Part shown: positions 59,165 to 64,000 of the stretch, piece by piece
How positions within the stretch are numbered: position 1 is the first letter of the stretch
Layout of the letters: each line of letters begins with the position of its first letter
Assembly: GCA_028564675.1 (NCBI GenBank)
Contig: JAOVVO010000045.1
Coordinates: 168,844 to 232,843, forward strand
Source of the DNA: Onchocerca lupi
Taxonomy: Eukaryota > Nematoda > Chromadorea > Rhabditida > Onchocercidae
Direction: 5' to 3'
Length of the DNA: 64,000 nucleotides
The notes under the pieces: model-generated
What the model saw: only the letters and a program-made list of their open reading frames with translations
The model's database searches: none
Told to the model about the DNA's origin: nothing
Program-made: the position numbers and the translations under genes

Positions 59165-62100
59165 GTAAGCTTTTCTGTGATATTATTCCTCAACAAAAGG
59201 AATGTACTTTGTTTACATTGAACGACACGATAAATGCAGAGCTAAAATTCTTGTTTGCATTGAATTTGGTAAATAAAAAACTAAAATTCTAATTCATTTC
59301 AAAAAAAAGAACGAAAACTGAGATTCTGTCTCTCTTCCCTTAATCCAATATGATGGTGGAAAAATTACTTCAAAACTTTTTTTTGTTATTTTTAAAAATT
59401 ATTTCTTCATTTATCATCAAAAATGGTATGTTTTGTTGGCAAACATTAACCATCAAACAAATTATTCAAATTTATTAACTATCACAATATTCTGTTTTTT
59501 GAACAACATATTTTAGTGATTATTTTAAATGAGAAAATAAAAAATTAAAATTATACTTGTTTAGTTAACAGGAAAATTTTTCATTCATATAATAAAAATT
59601 TAGAAAAAAAAAAGAAATTTGTCATTAATTCAAATGGTGGCAAAAATTTTTAACTTATTCAATAAGTTTTACTTTATTGAATTGTGTCAAATTCTCTTTA
59701 AATACTTCAATTTGTCACTTATTTTAATACAATCACCAAATGATTAGTAATAATGCCAAGCAATAGATAATTTCTATTTAACTGGTAAGCACTGATGATA
59801 GATTAATGAATTAATTAGGAAATAGCTCATACATAAAAATTCATGACGGTTTAATTAATTAATTAACGTACCTATTTGTTTGATTAAAAGTAATAAATTC
59901 TAAAATCCCGTACTTCTACAGAATAATTTTGTCAATTACAACAATTATTAGAGATTTTGCGGGGATTTTAAACTATAATCTTTTTAACAATTGTAAATTG
60001 ATTTTATTCACTATGTCATGCCTCGAAAAATCTTTATTGCTTATCAGTCAACCTAAATTTGTTGGAAATTTTAAAAATTTATCAATTGTTTTAGATTAAT
60101 TAACATAATTAGTATGGCATTAAAATGGATAACAAAATGTAAATTGCATGCAAATTTGTTTGCATGTTAATTTCCTCGCAGCTAAGTGTGAAGATTTTGC
60201 ATAAACAAGTAAGCGGAAAGAAAATAATTAAATCCTTTAAATTACACCAAATTTCTGATTATTTTGATCAAATTTTACCAAATAATTAAAGTTACTTTAT
60301 GCAAGATAAGTTCTGCATACTGCGAAATACGAATTTAACTATAATTGCGATTTTCGTGGAAGAAAAATTGTGATACCAATTATATTATTCGTTTAAAATA
60401 TTCGTTTTAATTAAATATTCGATAATTCAAATCACCCATTCTCGACTCTAACTATTTAATATACAGCAAAATCTTCTTGGCTTTTCGACACATTTTTAAA
60501 AATATTTTTCACCCTTTCATTTCAGTTAATCTCCTAATTAACTATTATTCTTTATATATCAGGAAACTTCTAGAAATGAAAAATTAAAATCCGAATGTGA
60601 GATAGTGTCTGATATATTCAAAATTGAAAATGAAATTTTCTACTTGAAATTTATAATTTCGAATATGATCGATAATTACTGATATTTCTTGTTTAATTCT
60701 TTCGGGAATTTCTAATTTTCATTTTCTTATTTTGTTCTTCTTTATAAATTAAAACGATAGAATTGAGTTTGTTTGTTTATCAAAACACAACAGACTGAGA
60801 AAAGATAAATTCCAATTTAATTAATCATTTTAAAATATTTGTTCGGAATGAACGGAATTGAATAAATATGCTTTTGTCCAGCAAGAATTAAAGCATTTCT
60901 TTGTCCAAATCTTTCCCTTCATATCTCTATAATAATATTGAATATTTTTTTATTTGTTTACTAATTGTTTTCATTGTTGTTACTGTTATCACTTCTGTAA
61001 ATAATAATAATGACTCATTTATCTTTATTAATTAATATCATTAAATATGAAATTCAACCTTGTCAGAGTCAAGAATGAAAATCAGAAAAATAGTGATAAG
61101 ATAAGGAAGAATGAAGGAGTAAATTGAAATGCAACATCGATAAAATATTTGAGAAGAAAAAAAAAATTTTTCAAAAAGTCTTTAGAAAATTCAACAAAAA
61201 TTCCTTTTTTTCTCTTTACGAATAATCTTTTCAAATAAACTCAAAAAAAAAAAAAAAAAAAAAAAACTATTCAAACGAAAAAAGAAAAATTATTTCGTTT
61301 TCAGGGCGAAAGAATGAAATGAAAATGAATTTTTAATAATGAAATCTGGAATAAATTTTAAAAATTCCATTATTCTATTTAAAATACTTAACTAACAGTG
61401 ACATGCACAAATATTTGGGCTTGGATAAAAACTTACAATTTCAACAATCGAAAATGGAAATGAAAAAATGATATTGTAATGAAATTTTATCTATTTCTAT
61501 ATATTTTGAAGCAAAAAATTTGCATTTAACAAATGATTTAGAAATGTGAAAAAATCAGTAAATTGCTGCAAACATGTGAAAATTTCCTGAAAAAAAGAAA
61601 AAAATTTTTTCATTTTATTTTAATAAAAAAAGAAATTTTCATCACATGAATTTTAAAAGAGAGGAAAATTGGAATTCATTAATCTGAAATGAAATTTGAA
61701 TCTCTATTATTTACGATATTGATAAGAAATTATTTCACATAATAAGATTTTCATACTTCATAATGACATATCTTAATTAATAGGAACTGATAATATAATT
61801 ACGCATATATGGTAAATATAATTATAGGTAATTGTTTTATCAATGATTTCTATCACTTATAATAGTCCAACCTAATTGTAAAACTTAATTAGAATTCTAT
61901 TCATTCAAATTTACGCCTTATAAATTAGCTAACGTATTGCATAATGTTTTATTTACATCTTTAAGCTATCAAAGATCAACATTTCTGCTTGATTATTCCT
62001 GCTTTAATTTGAATTTTTAATCGATTTGTTGATTTTCTGCAAAATTATGCTAATTGTAAAGTAATGAATAATGTTAGAAATTTTCAAAAAAGTTTTGGAC

Positions 62101-63427
62101 AATATAAGAAGATTTTGATAACATTTATTTATCTTTGCATGTATTTTTTCTTTTTTTCAACATGAAATTGGAAGGAAATGAAGAAGAAAATTTGATAAAG
62201 CTATTTATATTTGAAAAAAATCAAATTATTATTATTTACATATTTGTGAAATAGTTATTTCAGCAAAAATCTTCTCGTCTTACATTCTTTATCATTCTTC
62301 TTTTATCCATTTATCTCCTTTTTGATAATTTCAATTTCCTACTTAGCCAATGCAATTAGCATCACTTTCAATAATAATAGTATGTTAAAATTAAATATCG
62401 ATATACATATTACTTTTATCCTTTTCTAGCTTTTTATTGAAATATCCCGTATTAAATATAACATGGAAACAAAATCCAAAGTAAGGTATTAAAGTAATGC
62501 TCGCATATTTAGAATGTTAAAATAATTTTAAACTTATTAGATTAAGCCATTTGCATAGGGAGAAAAATAATGAGGAATTAATATCAAAGCTTAGTATCAA
62601 AGCATAATTAAATTTTTTTTTCTTGTTTATGATTTATTTCTTCGTCATTTCTTCATTATTTCTTCTAATGAATAAATGCATTAATTTACGACTAATAGAT
62701 GAATCTATTTTGCATATATTTTGATTGTTTTAGTATTTTTCGCTTTTATTTTGAAATAAAATTTTATCTGTTTAATTATCAATTTTAAACTTTTTTTAAA
62801 ATTTTATTATCTTTATTCATCATTTTTAGATTTATTTAATAAGCGCAAGTGATAATTTGTCACTTCATCAATAAATTTATTTATTTTTTTACTTATTTTT
62901 TTATTTCACCTATTTTATCCTTATTTAGCTTTGTTTAATTATCAGTTTAAACTTATCAATAGGATTGCGTCACTATATTTATGTTACTTCAGTTGTTTAT
63001 AACTTGTATTATTTGATAGGAATGATGATTAGAAATATTTGATGAACAAAACTTTATAGTGAGAAAAAGGAAACAATAAAGAAATGAAATGTTAGAAAGA
63101 GATAATACATGGTTTATCAATGTTATAGGAATGACAGAATCAAGAATAGTTGTTAACAAGATACAAATTCTACAATCTCGACCTCATTCTCGATTCATTT
63201 ATGCAAATGCAATCCTCAACTTATTATCATTTTGATTTTGCCATTATTCGAACTTATTTTTAGCAATCATCGCTAATAGTACGATAATTTTGGCTCATTT
63301 TGGCTTATATCTGACGCTTCGATAACAAACATATCGCTATGAATTCGCATATTGCTTATCTGTTAGCTAATTTCTAAATTATAATCATTTCTTTTCATCA
63401 AAACAATTATATTTATCAGAAAATCTT
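59165..63427. other. AT-rich desert, possibly intron of the preceding exon's gene
   Basis: No supported exon on either strand. A poly(A) tract of about 25 lies near 61242-61266. The last part resembles the rest of the desert in composition. Confidence 0.45.
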
Positions 63428-63580
63428 GAAAACGGGGATTTACTGGGAAAACGTTAGAGCGATTTATTGGAAAATCAGAGAAGCGGGGATTTTCTTTTCA
63501 AACAGTTAAATACACTTACTGAGAAATCGCGGAACAGGAAATTTACTGGGAAGTCAGGGAAACGGGGATTTTTCTGCTTT
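63428..63580 (+). repeat. GC-richer iteration of 'gggaaa.tca.ggaaacggggattt' units
   Basis: Related phrases recur at 63428 (gaaaacggggatttactgggaaa), 63480 (gaagcggggatttt) and 63522-63572 (gaaatcgcggaacaggaaatttactgggaagtc, then agggaaacggggattt). Spacing is about 45-50 bp. The frame that reads through starts at TTG and then enters unrelated hydrophobic AT-rich sequence, so it is probably not a gene. Confidence 0.55.
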
Positions 63581-63906
63581 AACTCATACAAACTCTTTGT
63601 TTTTATTACTATTTATCATGTTTTATTGCCAATTATTATTTGTTTTTTTATTTTTATATGTTATTCAGTTGCATATATAATCAATTTATTATATCCTAAT
63701 GAAATATTAATAATAGCATTTTTTTCATGCTTATTGCTATCATCATGAATAATAATTATTATCACTAATATTTTGTCAATTATAATATTAATTACCAGCA
63801 ATTAATATTTATTAAGGAGACTTTTTATAGTTATTTCTGGCAACTGCCATAAATCTACTAGGAAAAAAGCTAATTCAAATTGGTTTTAACCAAAATAAAA
63901 ACAACA

Positions 63907-63907
<1 letters not shown>
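63581..63907. other. AT-rich spacer
   Basis: Nothing recognised between the GGGGATTT iteration and the terminal microsatellite. Confidence 0.5.

Positions 63908-64000
<93 letters not shown>
63908..64000. repeat. (TAA)n microsatellite running off the window end
   Basis: Thirty-one uninterrupted TAA units, continuing beyond the window edge. Confidence 0.97.

Noticed and set aside
1..64000. tRNA, rRNA or CRISPR features
   Set aside because: Looked for cloverleaf T-arm words and regular repeat-spacer arrays by eye and found none. A covariance-model scan would be needed to exclude a diverged tRNA.

Overview
The window is AT-rich eukaryotic DNA from a nematode. The evidence is short introns with T-rich acceptors ending TTTCAG, a probable spliced-leader acceptor a few bases before one start codon, a divergent seven-transmembrane receptor of chemoreceptor type, and a decayed BEL/Pao gag. 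The long AT-rich intergenic stretches suggest a spirurid or filarial-type genome rather than a compact Caenorhabditis-type one. The clade is an inference, and no species is claimed.

Three genes can be assembled exon by exon with consistent phase. A nine-exon PWP1 homologue (WD40 protein of ribosome biogenesis) is at 3439-6515 (-). A six-exon seven-transmembrane receptor is at 14542-16953 (-). A four-exon Mpv17/PMP22-family protein closest to MPV17L2 is at 22749-24974 (-). Between the first two, a roughly 1.15-1.4 kb segment occurs twice in direct orientation (9940-11100 and 12668-14066). The second copy carries an open C2H2 zinc-finger exon. The first copy is a frameshifted relic. A degenerate BEL/Pao gag (18936-20430) lies between the receptor and the MPV17L2-like gene.

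From about 25 kb to the end the window is nearly a gene desert, and what coding signal there is sits in small GC-richer islands. These are a 48-nt exon-like block (32155-32202), a start exon encoding only Met-Ala plus two bases (35855-35867), a phase-compatible 60-codon exon (58911-59093) followed by a 15-nt candidate exon (59150-59164), and a 64-codon ORF (33453-33647, -) with a signal peptide and a Cys-bracketed peptide before Arg-Lys-Arg. The start exon and the 59-kb exons can be joined into the 5' end of one plus-strand gene with an intron of about 23 kb. That join is inferred, not shown.

Repeats include Helitron-like non-autonomous elements (8440-8655, 26747-26941, 40440-40830), several families of imperfect tandem repeats with units of about 100-385 bp, microsatellites, and perfect hairpins at 12751-12803 and 46789-46855. 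I saw no tRNA, rRNA or CRISPR array. Most remaining short ORFs look like chance openings or microsatellite translations.
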